Notes under the pieces: model-generated
What the model saw: the letters and a program-made list of their open reading frames with translations, nothing else
Told to the model about the DNA's origin: nothing
Database searches by the model: none
Translations under genes and position numbers: made by a program
Shown here: positions 1-8,283 of the stretch, in pieces
How the letters are laid out: each line of letters starts with the position of its first letter
Position numbering within the stretch: position 1 is the first letter of the stretch
Source of the DNA: Rhizobiaceae bacterium
GTDB taxonomy: Bacteria > Pseudomonadota > Alphaproteobacteria > Rhizobiales > Rhizobiaceae
DNA length: 46,103 bases
Assembly (NCBI GenBank): GCA_029212415.1
Contig: JARGOF010000045.1
Coordinates: forward strand, 1-46,103
Direction: 5' to 3'

Positions 1-652
1 GCAGGATCTTTCGCTTGTCGGCGACACCAAAATTGTGCGTGGCCTCATCGGTGCCCGAAGCAATGCCGCCGCCAATCGCGAAGAGATGCAGCCCGAATCG
101 CGAGCCGTGAATGATTTTCCAGGCGATCAGCACCGTGACAATGCCCCAGAAAACAGGAAGCGGTATGCCGTAAAACGAGCCCGCAACGGCATCGATCACG
201 ATCTGCGGCACATCGCCTCCCGATACCGGGCGCAGAATTCGGGTAATTCCCAGCACAATGAACTGCATCGACAGGGTGGCAATGATCGGGTGGACATTGA
301 GACGGGTAACCGCAAGGCCATTGATCAGCCCGATGAAGGCTGCAAGAGCAAAGACACCCGGTATGGAAATCAGCGCGGGGGCCCCGAGGGCCAGGATCGC
401 CGTGGTAAAACTGATGACCGAACCGACGCTCAGATCAAGACCACCGACCAGCACGACAAGCATCATGCCAATGGCCGTGATGATCAGCGGCATGGCCTGT
501 GCGACAAGATTGAACAGATTTTCCGAAGTCAGAAATCGCTCGGTGGTCAACCCCAGCCAGAGGACAATGGCCAGAGCAATCAACAGAGCGAAAAACCAAC
601 GCCCCTGCCGACTGTCCTTTCCCGTTAGCAGTCTTTTCATCGTCCGGTTCAT
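1..652 (-). CDS. Ribose-type sugar ABC transporter permease (partial, cut by window edge)
   Basis: Inner-membrane permease of a ribose/xylose-type importer (BPD_transp_2 family). It is read on the minus strand from an ATG whose first bases overlap the TGA of the ATPase gene (ATGA overlap). The translated N-terminal 217 residues are a run of hydrophobic helices and contain GGLDLSVGS, the signature loop of RbsC-like permeases, at about residue 60. A usual family member has about 320-340 residues, so roughly a third is missing beyond base 1. The overlap places it third in an operon after the binding protein and ATPase. The family call is firm; the sugar is unknown. Confidence 0.9.
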   Translation of the reverse strand, partial: MNRTMKRLLTGKDSRQGRWFFALLIALAIVLWLGLTTERFLTSENLFNLVAQAMPLIITAIGMMLVVLVGGLDLSVGSVISFTTAILALGAPALISIPGVFALAAFIGLINGLAVTRLNVHPIIATLSMQFIVLGITRILRPVSGGDVPQIVIDAVAGSFYGIPLPVFWGIVTVLIAWKIIHGSRFGLHLFAIGGGIASGTDEATHNFGVADKRKIL

Positions 653-2175
653 GGTGTGGTTTCCAATCTGACCTGACCGGCCTGACGGCTCAGAGCGGCG
701 TCCAGAATTTTGTGTTCAGTGGCATTTTCCGCAGCCATTTCGCTGACGATTGTATCCTCATGGACGACATAGAGACGATCACACAGGCCAATCAGCTCAA
801 TGGTTTCACGCGACAGGACCACGACGGCCCCACCCTGGTTCGCAAATTCCCTGAGCAACCGGTAGATTTCCGACTTGGCCCCTATATCGACACCGCGCGT
901 CGGCTCTTCGACAAGCAGGATCGACATTCCCGCCGCAAGGTAGCGGCCAAGCAGCACTTTTTGCTGATTGCCACCAGACAATGCGCTGACCAGTTCCGCC
1001 GGACCACTGGCCTGCACGGACATGCTGGCCATCGTCTCGCGAATTTTGTCCCCATAGCCTTCGGCGAGGGAGAATTCGGATTTTCTACTGTGCAACCCAA
1101 TCGCAATATTGTGACCGATGGAGAGCGTCAGAAAAAGTCCCTCTTCCTTTCGGTCTTCAGGCACCAGCCCGACACCCAGAGACTGCAGATAGCGGATGCC
1201 GCCATCCTTGCTGACAGGGAATTTCAGTGCCTTTCCACGCACCGAAACCTTTCCTCCGAAGGGTTCGAACTGGCCGACAAGAGAGCGCAGAAACCTCTGC
1301 TGCCCCTGTCCCTCCAGGCCTGCCATTCCGACGATTTCACCCTTGCCCACAGTCATGGAAAATGGTGCGGAACTGTCCGTGATCCTGAAGTTTTCAACAT
1401 CCAGCATTGCTTCGCCCGGTTCCGCGTTGCGTTCGGGAAACAAATCCTTCAGTTCCCGTCCCACCATCATGGCGATGAGCGAATGCGGGGTCATTTCGGC
1501 AAGAGGTTTTGTTGCAACCAGTTCACTGTCCTTGAGGACGGTGACCGTGTCACAAATCTCGAAGATTTCATCCATCCGGTGCGAGATGTAGACAATTGCC
1601 TTGCCCTCATCACGAAGCCGTCGGATATGCCTGTTCAGAACCTCGACATCAGCGGCATTCAGCGCGGCTGTCGGCTCATCCAGAATAAAAATACTGGCGT
1701 CGGCTTTGATGCCGTGCGCTATCTCGACAAATTGTCGCTCGGCAATCGTCAATTCGGAGACCATTGTTTTCGGATTGAGGTCCAATCCCAGTTCTGCCAG
1801 CGCCTTGGTGGTTTCCCGGTTCATGGTCGCATAGTCAACGGTGCCGAAACGCAAGGTTGGCTCCCGACCAAGAAACATGTTTTCCGCAATCGTCAGATTT
1901 GCCAGAAGGGAGAGTTCCTGAAACACGGTGGAGATACCAAAATCCAGCGCCTCTTTCGGCGTGGCGAACGTCACCACCTGTCCGTCCCTGCTGATTTTGC
2001 CGCTGTCCGGTTGGTGGACCCCTGCAAGAATTTTCATCAAGGTGGATTTGCCGGCACCATTTTCGCCCATCAAGGCGTGCACAGATCCCGCCAGCAGTTC
2101 AAATGAAACATTCTTCAGCGCGACACTGCCTCCAAACGCCTTTGATATCCCTGACATTTCAATGAGTTTTTTCAC
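649..2175 (-). CDS. Sugar ABC transporter ATP-binding protein (RbsA/XylG type)
   Basis: Cytoplasmic ATPase with two fused ABC domains, 508 aa, the normal length for RbsA/XylG/MglA proteins. The first domain has Walker A GENGAGKST near residue 38, a TIAERQ signature-like segment and Walker B ILDEPTAAL. The second domain has a degenerate Walker A (GLEGQGQQ) but a clear LSGGNQQK signature and LLVEEPTRGVD, which is the usual asymmetry of this family. It powers sugar import with the permease downstream (ATGA overlap) and the binding protein upstream (about 105 bp away). Antisense open frames across it are shadows. Confidence 0.95.
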   Translation of the reverse strand: MKKLIEMSGISKAFGGSVALKNVSFELLAGSVHALMGENGAGKSTLMKILAGVHQPDSGKISRDGQVVTFATPKEALDFGISTVFQELSLLANLTIAENMFLGREPTLRFGTVDYATMNRETTKALAELGLDLNPKTMVSELTIAERQFVEIAHGIKADASIFILDEPTAALNAADVEVLNRHIRRLRDEGKAIVYISHRMDEIFEICDTVTVLKDSELVATKPLAEMTPHSLIAMMVGRELKDLFPERNAEPGEAMLDVENFRITDSSAPFSMTVGKGEIVGMAGLEGQGQQRFLRSLVGQFEPFGGKVSVRGKALKFPVSKDGGIRYLQSLGVGLVPEDRKEEGLFLTLSIGHNIAIGLHSRKSEFSLAEGYGDKIRETMASMSVQASGPAELVSALSGGNQQKVLLGRYLAAGMSILLVEEPTRGVDIGAKSEIYRLLREFANQGGAVVVLSRETIELIGLCDRLYVVHEDTIVSEMAAENATEHKILDAALSRQAGQVRLETTP

Positions 2176-2221
2176 GTCGCCCCCAATCCTTGTCGCCGCG
2201 ACCTGCTTAAGGCTCTTGATG

Positions 2222-2251
2222 TTCCTGCGGGAGCTTTTGCCCCCGCAGGAA
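2222..2251 (-). other. Intercistronic stem-loop between binding protein and ATPase genes
   Basis: A perfect 10-bp inverted repeat (arms TTCCTGCGGG and CCCGCAGGAA, 10-nt loop) lies in the gap between the binding-protein stop and the ATPase start. Read as minus-strand RNA it has no following U tract, so it is a poor terminator. In sugar ABC operons, hairpins at this place commonly protect the binding-protein message from 3' decay and raise its level over the membrane parts; that role is inferred here. Confidence 0.6.
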
Positions 2252-2280
2252 TGGTGTGGACCGTAAAGTCCTGGGAGAAA

Positions 2281-3357
2281 CTACTTCTTGCTGTAGAGTT
2301 CCTGCAGCTTTTCTTCCGGCAATTCCGTTGGCCACCAGACATTGGCCGACAGGTCATCACGATAGTAGGTTTTGGCCTTTTCCACATCCCAACCGTCGGG
2401 ATTGTAATCGTAATGTTTCTTCAGTTCCTTGCCTTCAAGCAAGGCCACCGCAGCACGCACACCGGCAGCACCCTGGGCCGGAGAGTATTCTGCAGAAATC
2501 GAAGCGAAGCCGTCTTTGATCCACTGACCAAAATAGCCATTGTTGCCCTCACCGGAAATCGGCGGGATTGTAGCACCGAATTGCTTGAATACGTCGACAC
2601 AGGCACGGGTCATATCCGCTCCCGAAGACCAGATTCCATCGACGTTCGGATTGTTCAGGTAGAGTGTTTCACAGAGCTTTTTGGTCTTGTCGTATTGCCA
2701 ATCACCATGTTCTTCCACCAGGATTTCAATATTGGTGCCTTCAAGGGATTGCTTCAGACCATTGTAGCGGTTGGTGTCCTCGGGATGGCCCGCAAGACCG
2801 CGTAGAACCCAGATCTTTCCATCCTGGCCAACACTTTCCACAAGCCAGTCACCCATGACTTTGCCGAAATGCTCGGCGCCACCCTGAATCTCTGTTGTAA
2901 AGGCATCGGATTCAATGCGACCTGTGTGCAGGACCACGGGAATGCCGGCAGCAATGGCCTTGGCAATGGAAGCATCGGCGGATGTCGATGTAACCGGCTG
3001 AACGATGATGGCGTCCATTCCCTGGGCAATCAGATCCTCAATATCAGCCACCTGTTTCTTCTGATCAAAACCTGCATCGAGCAGAACGAATTTTTCGATG
3101 CAGTCGACAGCGGCAGCAGCGCCTTGCGATTCATGCGCAACCTGAACGGTCCAGGTGTTCGCATTGACGCCGAAATGGCTCATGCCAATCTTCCAGCCAC
3201 AGTCTTTCTTGTATTTGCCGGCGGGCACCACCGGGTTGTCACCGGCGCGTTCCGTGACGCCATCCATGATATTCACGCCTTGCGCAAAGGCCGGAACCGA
3301 CAGTGCCGTTGTTGCCAAAAGCGCGACTGCGGCAAATGCCTTAATTGAATTCTTCAT
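2281..3357 (-). CDS. Periplasmic sugar-binding protein of the ABC transporter
   Basis: Substrate-binding protein of the Peripla_BP_4 (ribose/xylose) type, 358 aa. I chose the ATG at 3357 because GGAGG lies 8 bases upstream and the product then begins with a textbook signal peptide (MKNSIKAF...PAFAQ, cut after AFA near residue 25). An open frame extends 39 codons further upstream but has no leader-like features. The mature part shows the family layout, with IIVQPVTSTSADASIAKAIAAGIPVV and a hinge segment GNNGYFGQ; the PGDNPVVP-like insert near the N-terminus is less common. First gene of the import operon. The ligand cannot be read from sequence; the neighbouring esterase hints at an acylated or acetylated sugar. 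Confidence 0.93.
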   Translation of the reverse strand: MKNSIKAFAAVALLATTALSVPAFAQGVNIMDGVTERAGDNPVVPAGKYKKDCGWKIGMSHFGVNANTWTVQVAHESQGAAAAVDCIEKFVLLDAGFDQKKQVADIEDLIAQGMDAIIVQPVTSTSADASIAKAIAAGIPVVLHTGRIESDAFTTEIQGGAEHFGKVMGDWLVESVGQDGKIWVLRGLAGHPEDTNRYNGLKQSLEGTNIEILVEEHGDWQYDKTKKLCETLYLNNPNVDGIWSSGADMTRACVDVFKQFGATIPPISGEGNNGYFGQWIKDGFASISAEYSPAQGAAGVRAAVALLEGKELKKHYDYNPDGWDVEKAKTYYRDDLSANVWWPTELPEEKLQELYSKK

Positions 3358-3783
3358 TGAGCTAACCTCCATGTTGGTCTCAGATTTCCAATCCCGTTCC
3401 CGGTGGTCGAAAGATCCGAAGACCCTCTTCCCCGGATGCCAGATGGCCCGTTCCAAACAGATTGAACGCCACAATCGGCAACGATGTACTGGTTGTCAGG
3501 CCTGATCAGTGCGTTGCGCGTAAGCAACCGAACCAAAGCACAAGAGCAAGAGCAAATTTCGAGCTCGCTCCCTGCGTCTGAAACATCATTTCAGGACCTC
3601 CTCCCACCGTCAAAAAATCACGCATCAAGGCACCTGTCAATAGATATTCATGTAGAATGATTATTATGCAAAACCCTCTGGATGTTGCTATTTGTGACGA
3701 TAGCTGCCATCATGAAATTGAATAAATCACCCATTGAGCACCCGTAACACACTCTATTTATTGCCATTTTAGACAGGAAGAAA
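3358..3783. promoter_or_regulatory. Divergent control region between sugar ABC operon and esterase/ROK genes
   Basis: This 426-bp gap has no convincing gene. It must hold the promoters of the minus-strand ABC operon and the plus-strand esterase-ROK pair. The AT-rich stretch at about 3640-3780 is the most promoter-like part, and AGGAAG sits just before the esterase ATG. I could not fix a clear -35/-10 pair or an unambiguous operator for the ROK protein. Confidence 0.45.
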
Positions 3784-4437
3784 ATGCGCTCTGTTCTTTG
3801 CTTCGGAGATTCCAATACCCACGGGCAGATGCCGGGTGGAACGCCTCTGGATCGGTTTGGTCCTCAGCAGCGCTGGCCAGGCGTGATGGGTCGTGAGCTT
3901 GGTCCAGGCTGGCACATCGTTGAGGAAGGCCTGAGTGGCCGGACCACGGTGAGAGACGATCCGATTGAAGGCGCACACAAGAATGGCCGGACCTATCTGA
4001 CGCCTTGCATCCAGAGCCACACGATCCTTGATATTGTCATCATCATGCTCGGCACCAACGACCTGAAGGTGCGTTTCAATCAGCCACCCTCTGAAGTGGC
4101 CATGGGCCTGGGGTGCCTCATTTACGACATCAAGGAGTTGAGCCCCGGCCCTAAAGGAACAATCCCGGAAATCATGATCGTTGCTCCGCCTCCGATGCTT
4201 GATGACATCAAGGAGTGGGAATCAATCTTCAAGGGCGCACAGGAAAAGTCGCGAAAACTGGCCCTTGAGTTCGAGATCATTGCGGATTCCCTTGAGGTCC
4301 ATTTTTTTGATGCCGGCTCCGTTGTGGCCTGTGATCCGCGTGACGGATTTCACATCGGCAGGCAAGCCCATGAAGATCTGGGCGTCGCCCTGGCCCGCGA
4401 AGTCGAAGCAATCGGGTGGGCAAACGAACATGTTTAG
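3784..4437 (+). CDS. SGNH-family esterase/acyltransferase
   Basis: SGNH (GDSL) hydrolase of 217 aa. Catalytic Ser is S10 in FGDSNTHG, the oxyanion-hole Asn is N92 in MLGTND, and the Asp-His pair is D187/H190 in DGFH. The overall pattern (RFGPQQRWPGVM, EEGLSGRTT, IIMLGTNDLK, FFDAGSVV) matches the arylesterase/acyltransferase group known from Mycobacterium smegmatis. There is no signal peptide, so it is cytoplasmic. Start is supported by AGGAAG upstream. It diverges from the sugar importer and precedes the ROK regulator, which suggests deacylation of an imported sugar ester; that link is inference. Confidence 0.92.
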   Translation: MRSVLCFGDSNTHGQMPGGTPLDRFGPQQRWPGVMGRELGPGWHIVEEGLSGRTTVRDDPIEGAHKNGRTYLTPCIQSHTILDIVIIMLGTNDLKVRFNQPPSEVAMGLGCLIYDIKELSPGPKGTIPEIMIVAPPPMLDDIKEWESIFKGAQEKSRKLALEFEIIADSLEVHFFDAGSVVACDPRDGFHIGRQAHEDLGVALAREVEAIGWANEHV

Positions 4438-4517
4438 GCCATCTGAATTGCGCAGCCGCTCTATGCCTGGCGACAGGTGCCAACAAGCCAGCACGGGAGG
4501 TCGTGCTCTTGCCTGAC

Positions 4518-5630
4518 ATGAGATTTGCGCCCCCCAACCCGCTGCGCATCGCCGATCGTGCAAGCGGATTGAACGCGGTGAGTGTACGCAGCTATAACGA
4601 ACGCTTGCTGCTGTCCCTGCTGTTGCAAAATGAATCGATCTCGCGCTTCGAGATCGGTGTAAAGACCGGCCTGTCCGCCCAGACGGTGTCTGTTCTGGTC
4701 CGATCGCTGGAACAGGAAGGATTGGTTGCCAAAGGGGAAGCGCAAAAGCAACGGGGCCGGGTGGGGCCACCGACCGTGCCGATTTCTCTCAACCCGGAGG
4801 GTGCTTTCTCTGTGGGTGTGAGTGTTGGTCACAAACACACGGATGTGGTTCTCATCGATTTTGTCGGGAGCGTCAGGTTCCACGCCACGCTGCCCAATCC
4901 GACACCGGATCAAAACAGCAACCATTCCGATTTCCTGGAAACGGTCAAAAAGGCCATTCAACTTCTGCCCGGTGAAACCCACCAAAGACTGGCCGGCATC
5001 GGCCTGGCGCTGCCTGAACCGGGCGACGGGGCACACAATGATCCCACGCCCCCGGACCTGAGATATTCAGCCCTGCAGGAGGAGATGGAAAAAGAAATCG
5101 GCTTTCCCGTCTTTGTGCAAAACGACATCACCTCGGCGGCTGGCGGCGAAAGCATGTTCGGGGCGGCCAAACCTCTGTCCGACTATCTCTTTTTCTATCT
5201 CGGAGCCGAGCTGCACAGCCGGCTTATCTTGAACCATCAGATTTACTACGGAAACTCTTCGCTGAGTTTCGACGTTGGCATTGCCAGCCTCGAGCGAAAT
5301 CTGCAGGAAATCAACAAACCAACGGAACCACTTTGGGATCGGGCTGGCACCTGGCCCGACTATGGCAAGATCAAGGAAAGCTGGGAGGCATCACTTGTCG
5401 AGCAGATGAAACGCTCTTTCAATGCTCTGGCGCAGTTCGTCGAAATCAAGACGATTGTTCTGTCATCCTATGCACCGCAGGACATTTGCGGCGCCATTTG
5501 CGAAAATCTTGAAAGCAGCCTGATTGGCGTCAAGGCCATTGCCGGCAGCATCACCCCCTCTCCCAAGGCCATAGGAGCTGCCAGCCTTCCCTTCAGTTCC
5601 CATTTCATGGTCGAGAACAAAGAGAAGTAA
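4518..5630 (+). CDS. ROK-family transcriptional regulator
   Basis: NagC/XylR-like repressor, 370 aa from the ATG at 4518. That start removes 34 poorly conserved residues overlapping the esterase gene. GGGAGG lies about 17 bases upstream, farther than ideal, so the start is not certain. Residues about 20-75 form a winged HTH (ISRFEIGVKTGLSAQTVSVLVRSL as separate helices). The rest follows the ROK fold (QNDITSAAGGESMFG), but the phosphate-binding GGT loop is replaced by SVGHKH and I see no CxCGxxGC zinc motif. It is therefore probably a sensor without kinase activity. Its place suggests control of the divergent sugar operon. Confidence 0.88.
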   Translation: MRFAPPNPLRIADRASGLNAVSVRSYNERLLLSLLLQNESISRFEIGVKTGLSAQTVSVLVRSLEQEGLVAKGEAQKQRGRVGPPTVPISLNPEGAFSVGVSVGHKHTDVVLIDFVGSVRFHATLPNPTPDQNSNHSDFLETVKKAIQLLPGETHQRLAGIGLALPEPGDGAHNDPTPPDLRYSALQEEMEKEIGFPVFVQNDITSAAGGESMFGAAKPLSDYLFFYLGAELHSRLILNHQIYYGNSSLSFDVGIASLERNLQEINKPTEPLWDRAGTWPDYGKIKESWEASLVEQMKRSFNALAQFVEIKTIVLSSYAPQDICGAICENLESSLIGVKAIAGSITPSPKAIGAASLPFSSHFMVENKEK

Positions 5631-6080
5631 TTGATTGGGGCGGCGCCGGCTTCCAGCTTTCCCATTTGAATGACAATCGACGCAGGCGTTGCCCCTGGGT
5701 TTCCCGTTGTTGCACGGATTGCCGCAACCTTCACTACGGGATTGTCACGTACTGACAGGGGCATTTCCCTGCCCGGGCATGGCCCGACATGCCTGCGAAA
5801 AACCGATCCACTAGCAGCCTGTCTTGCTTCGGATTTTCGCACATTTTCCTGTACCTCTGCGTGATCTGATGCGATAATCAGCGAATTGCTCCCGGCAAAA
5901 TACAAGGGGTGCAATGGTTCAGCATGGGCGTGACGATACGCAATCGATCAAATTGGGGGTCTTGGGGAAAGACCGTTGATTGTCATGGAGCGCCTAAAGA
6001 CAAGCCGTGCAGGATCAGATCTATCAAGGGACTGTCTCCAGGGATGGGAGACAGATGTATCGAATTTACAAGAGAGGGAT
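5631..6080. other. Intergenic region, no gene recognised
   Basis: About 450 bp between the ROK gene and the secreted VHL-like protein. A short inverted repeat, GGCATG-6 nt-CATGCC (5776-5793), could be a weak terminator for the ROK gene. Open frames here on either strand lack homology-like patterns and sensible starts. Confidence 0.35.
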
Positions 6081-6926
6081 ATGACGATGTTTTCACATTT
6101 GAAGTGCGGTTTGCTGGCGTTTTGTCTGGTATTGTTCAGCCAGGCAGCTTCGGCGCAGGTTAAAGAAACCGTCTACGCCCACGTGCGTGGATGGACAGTG
6201 GTGACAGCCACGGAATATGGAAACTTTCAGGGTTGCGGGATGTCACGTGGCAATGGTGCCTTTGACATTATTCTTGGCATTGACAATGCGGGCAACTGGA
6301 ACATCGGCTTCCCTTCCAGCACGCGGCAAGGCGGACGCGTTAACGTCGATATGGATATCGATCGGATGAGCGACGTGGTGACCCTGCAGGCGAAAGTAGG
6401 CTTCGCTTTTGGACTGACGTCTCCCAGTTGGGTGGGCGCAATAGCCAGCGGACGCCACATGAGTGTGCTGATGGAAGGCCGCAGGCACGACATTTCCCTG
6501 AACGGCACAACCGCTGCCATTCACAAGGTTGAAGAATGTGCCGGCCGATATGTCCGGGTGGCTTCGATTGCCCGCAACAACCGCGCGGCAGCACCAAAGG
6601 CCCCGCAGCAGCGCGCAGTCGCCCCGGTTGAGCGTGATGTGGCCAGGATGGGCTCCGGCTGCCCCGCCTATGGCAGCCTGCGTTCACCCAATGTACAGGA
6701 CTGGGGTGAAGTGAACTTCACCAACCGCACGGATCGCGCCCTGAACATCGCCTGGCTCGACTACCAGGGCAACAATGTTGATATGGGTGGCATTCTGCCG
6801 GGCGAAACGCTGTCGCTGAACTCCAATGCCGGTCACATGTTCATTGCAAAAGATTTCAGTGGAAGTTGCATCGGCGGCGTGTGGACATTGGGTGTGGGTC
6901 AAAATCAGTTCGATATTTACCAATAG
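6081..6926 (+). CDS. Secreted protein with C-terminal VHL beta-like domain
   Basis: 281 aa from the ATG at 6081 (GAGAGG upstream), giving a clean signal peptide (hydrophobic LLAFCLVLF, cleavage after ASA near residue 25). Residues about 26-160 are an unknown beta-rich domain with two conserved-looking Cys. A Pro/Ala/Arg linker follows (about 165-190). Residues about 192-281 align without gaps, by hand, with the beta domain of human VHL: N215-R216 with N78-R79, W225 with W88, G230 with G93, P240-G241 with P103-G104, S248 with S111, G251-H252 with G114-H115, D258 with D121. Y98 and W117 of VHL become Met and Phe. Probably periplasmic; function unknown. Confidence 0.82.
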   Translation: MTMFSHLKCGLLAFCLVLFSQAASAQVKETVYAHVRGWTVVTATEYGNFQGCGMSRGNGAFDIILGIDNAGNWNIGFPSSTRQGGRVNVDMDIDRMSDVVTLQAKVGFAFGLTSPSWVGAIASGRHMSVLMEGRRHDISLNGTTAAIHKVEECAGRYVRVASIARNNRAAAPKAPQQRAVAPVERDVARMGSGCPAYGSLRSPNVQDWGEVNFTNRTDRALNIAWLDYQGNNVDMGGILPGETLSLNSNAGHMFIAKDFSGSCIGGVWTLGVGQNQFDIYQ

Positions 6927-7474
6927 ACCCACCGCTCACTCCGCCTGAATTCTGGCTGGACCCTATCACAAGGACCAGCGCGGCTTGGTATGAGCCGCGC
7001 CCAGTTTGCGTCCTGGACCGTATCCACAGACTTGGTCCGAAGAGGATCAAGGATGCGATATTGGCGAACGCTGAAAGGACCTGGTGATCGCAGACGCGCA
7101 AGCGCGGATTTATGCCATACTCGGTGATTGACGTTTGATGTTGCCTCATCTGTGACGCTGAAGAAGATATAATCGGTTTTGCCACAACCAACTTGCGCTC
7201 GTTTGGTGGGGCGAAAGCAACAGCCTATGATGATAAAGTGTGCGATGTTTGCGCGAAGAATGGGCTGCTGATCCACTTTTATCACGATCAATTGCGATAC
7301 GTCGCCAGCATCGAGATGCACTTACTTCGCCTGCGCGCGGCACCACAGTCTGATCGCATCTGCTTTGGAACAAGTGATTGATTGATCAAATTGAATCCCA
7401 TGGCGTTATCGATTGACTCTTGACCCAGGATACTCAACTACTGACCCTTGGATTATTATAGTGGGGGAAAGTGC
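6927..7474. other. Intergenic region, no gene recognised
   Basis: About 550 bp with no convincing coding signal. A 62-codon frame at 7193-7381 (TTG start) has two Cys but no ribosome binding site or recognisable family, so I do not call it. No strong hairpin or repeat was seen. Confidence 0.4.
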
Positions 7475-7804
7475 GTGAAGCGCTATGCTGTTGTTTTGTC
7501 TATTCTCCTCATGTCCGTGGGGTGCGCCAAGCGCCCAGACGCGATTACGCCTGTGTCAATGCCCAGCGATGTCTATACATTGATGGGGTGCAGCAAGCTC
7601 AGTGATGAACTCACCCGAGAACAGCAGAACCTGGATACGCTTTCGCGCGCTCAAAACGATGCGGCAACCGGCGACGCTCTCGGTGTGTTTTTGGTCGGCC
7701 TGCCCCTCGCAAGTGCGACTGGCGGCGACAAGGAAGGGCTGATCGCAGTATCGAAAGGCAAGGTGCAAGCGCTCGAGAGCGCGAAGCTGCGAAAAGGCTG
7801 CTGA
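7475..7804 (+). CDS. Small putative lipoprotein, unknown function
   Basis: I take the GTG at 7475 as start because GGGGGAAA precedes it at good spacing and the product then opens with Lys-Arg and a hydrophobic core (VKRYAVVLSILLMSVGC), a lipoprotein signal with the Cys at about residue 17. The mature part (about 90 aa) is mostly helical and has a Gly-rich stretch (VFLVGLPLASATGG) and a C-terminal RKGC. The pattern resembles small conserved lipoproteins of unknown role in alphaproteobacteria. It stands alone, with gaps on both sides. Confidence 0.72.
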   Translation: MKRYAVVLSILLMSVGCAKRPDAITPVSMPSDVYTLMGCSKLSDELTREQQNLDTLSRAQNDAATGDALGVFLVGLPLASATGGDKEGLIAVSKGKVQALESAKLRKGC

Positions 7805-8283
7805 TTGCATCTGCGTGATCGATGCATCTGTTCACGCAATCACCTTGAATTCAACGGACAGTGCCTCTCTCGCTCCGCCAGATCATCGTATTGCTGCGAT
7901 TACAATTCTGTCAGAAAGCCTTAAGTTCCGACGGAACAATCCCTCGTTTTGCGCATGAGCAGGTGAAAATTCCGAGCGTCACACGATCAGCCTCTGCCAA
8001 CACATAGGCATCGTCGCCAGACCACGTGCTCGCAGCATCAGAAAAGTAACCAAGTGCTTCCAAGACAGGACTGGCTGCCTTAACGCGACTGACCATCACC
8101 TCTACTGGTACTCTCTTGCAAAAGAGGAAATATCATTGCAGCGCTCAGTCAACATGCCAAATGGTGGAATTCAGGAAAGGCGACATTTTGCCCAACGGTG
8201 CGCTACCGATATCTTTGGGCGCGGTCATCTATAGCTACTCAGAATGCTTGTAGGAAAATGCTTTCCCTAGGTCAGTGAGAATG
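7805..8283. other. Intergenic region, at most one doubtful small ORF
   Basis: About 480 bp. Apart from the doubtful minus-strand frame at 7911-8096 listed separately, nothing recognisable is present. Confidence 0.35.
7911..8096 (-). CDS. Doubtful small protein
   Basis: A 61-codon frame from an ATG at 8096, with AGAGG almost touching the start. The composition (SRVKAASPVLEALGYFSDAAS, WSGDDAYVLAEADRVT as separate blocks, a CSC pair) is protein-like rather than random. I know no family, and it may be a fragment of a longer lost gene. Weak call. Confidence 0.3.
   Translation of the reverse strand: MVSRVKAASPVLEALGYFSDAASTWSGDDAYVLAEADRVTLGIFTCSCAKRGIVPSELKAF

Noticed and set aside
712-2106. Long plus-strand open frame across the sugar ABC ATPase gene
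   Set aside because: It is antisense to a gene with Walker and signature motifs and has no domain or ribosome binding site of its own; the opening is a by-product of codon bias.
5468-5914. 148-codon minus-strand frame at the end of the ROK gene
   Set aside because: Half lies antisense to the ROK gene and no start site or family is apparent.
7193-7381. 62-codon frame with a CDVC motif
   Set aside because: TTG start without a ribosome binding site, no recognisable family, isolated.
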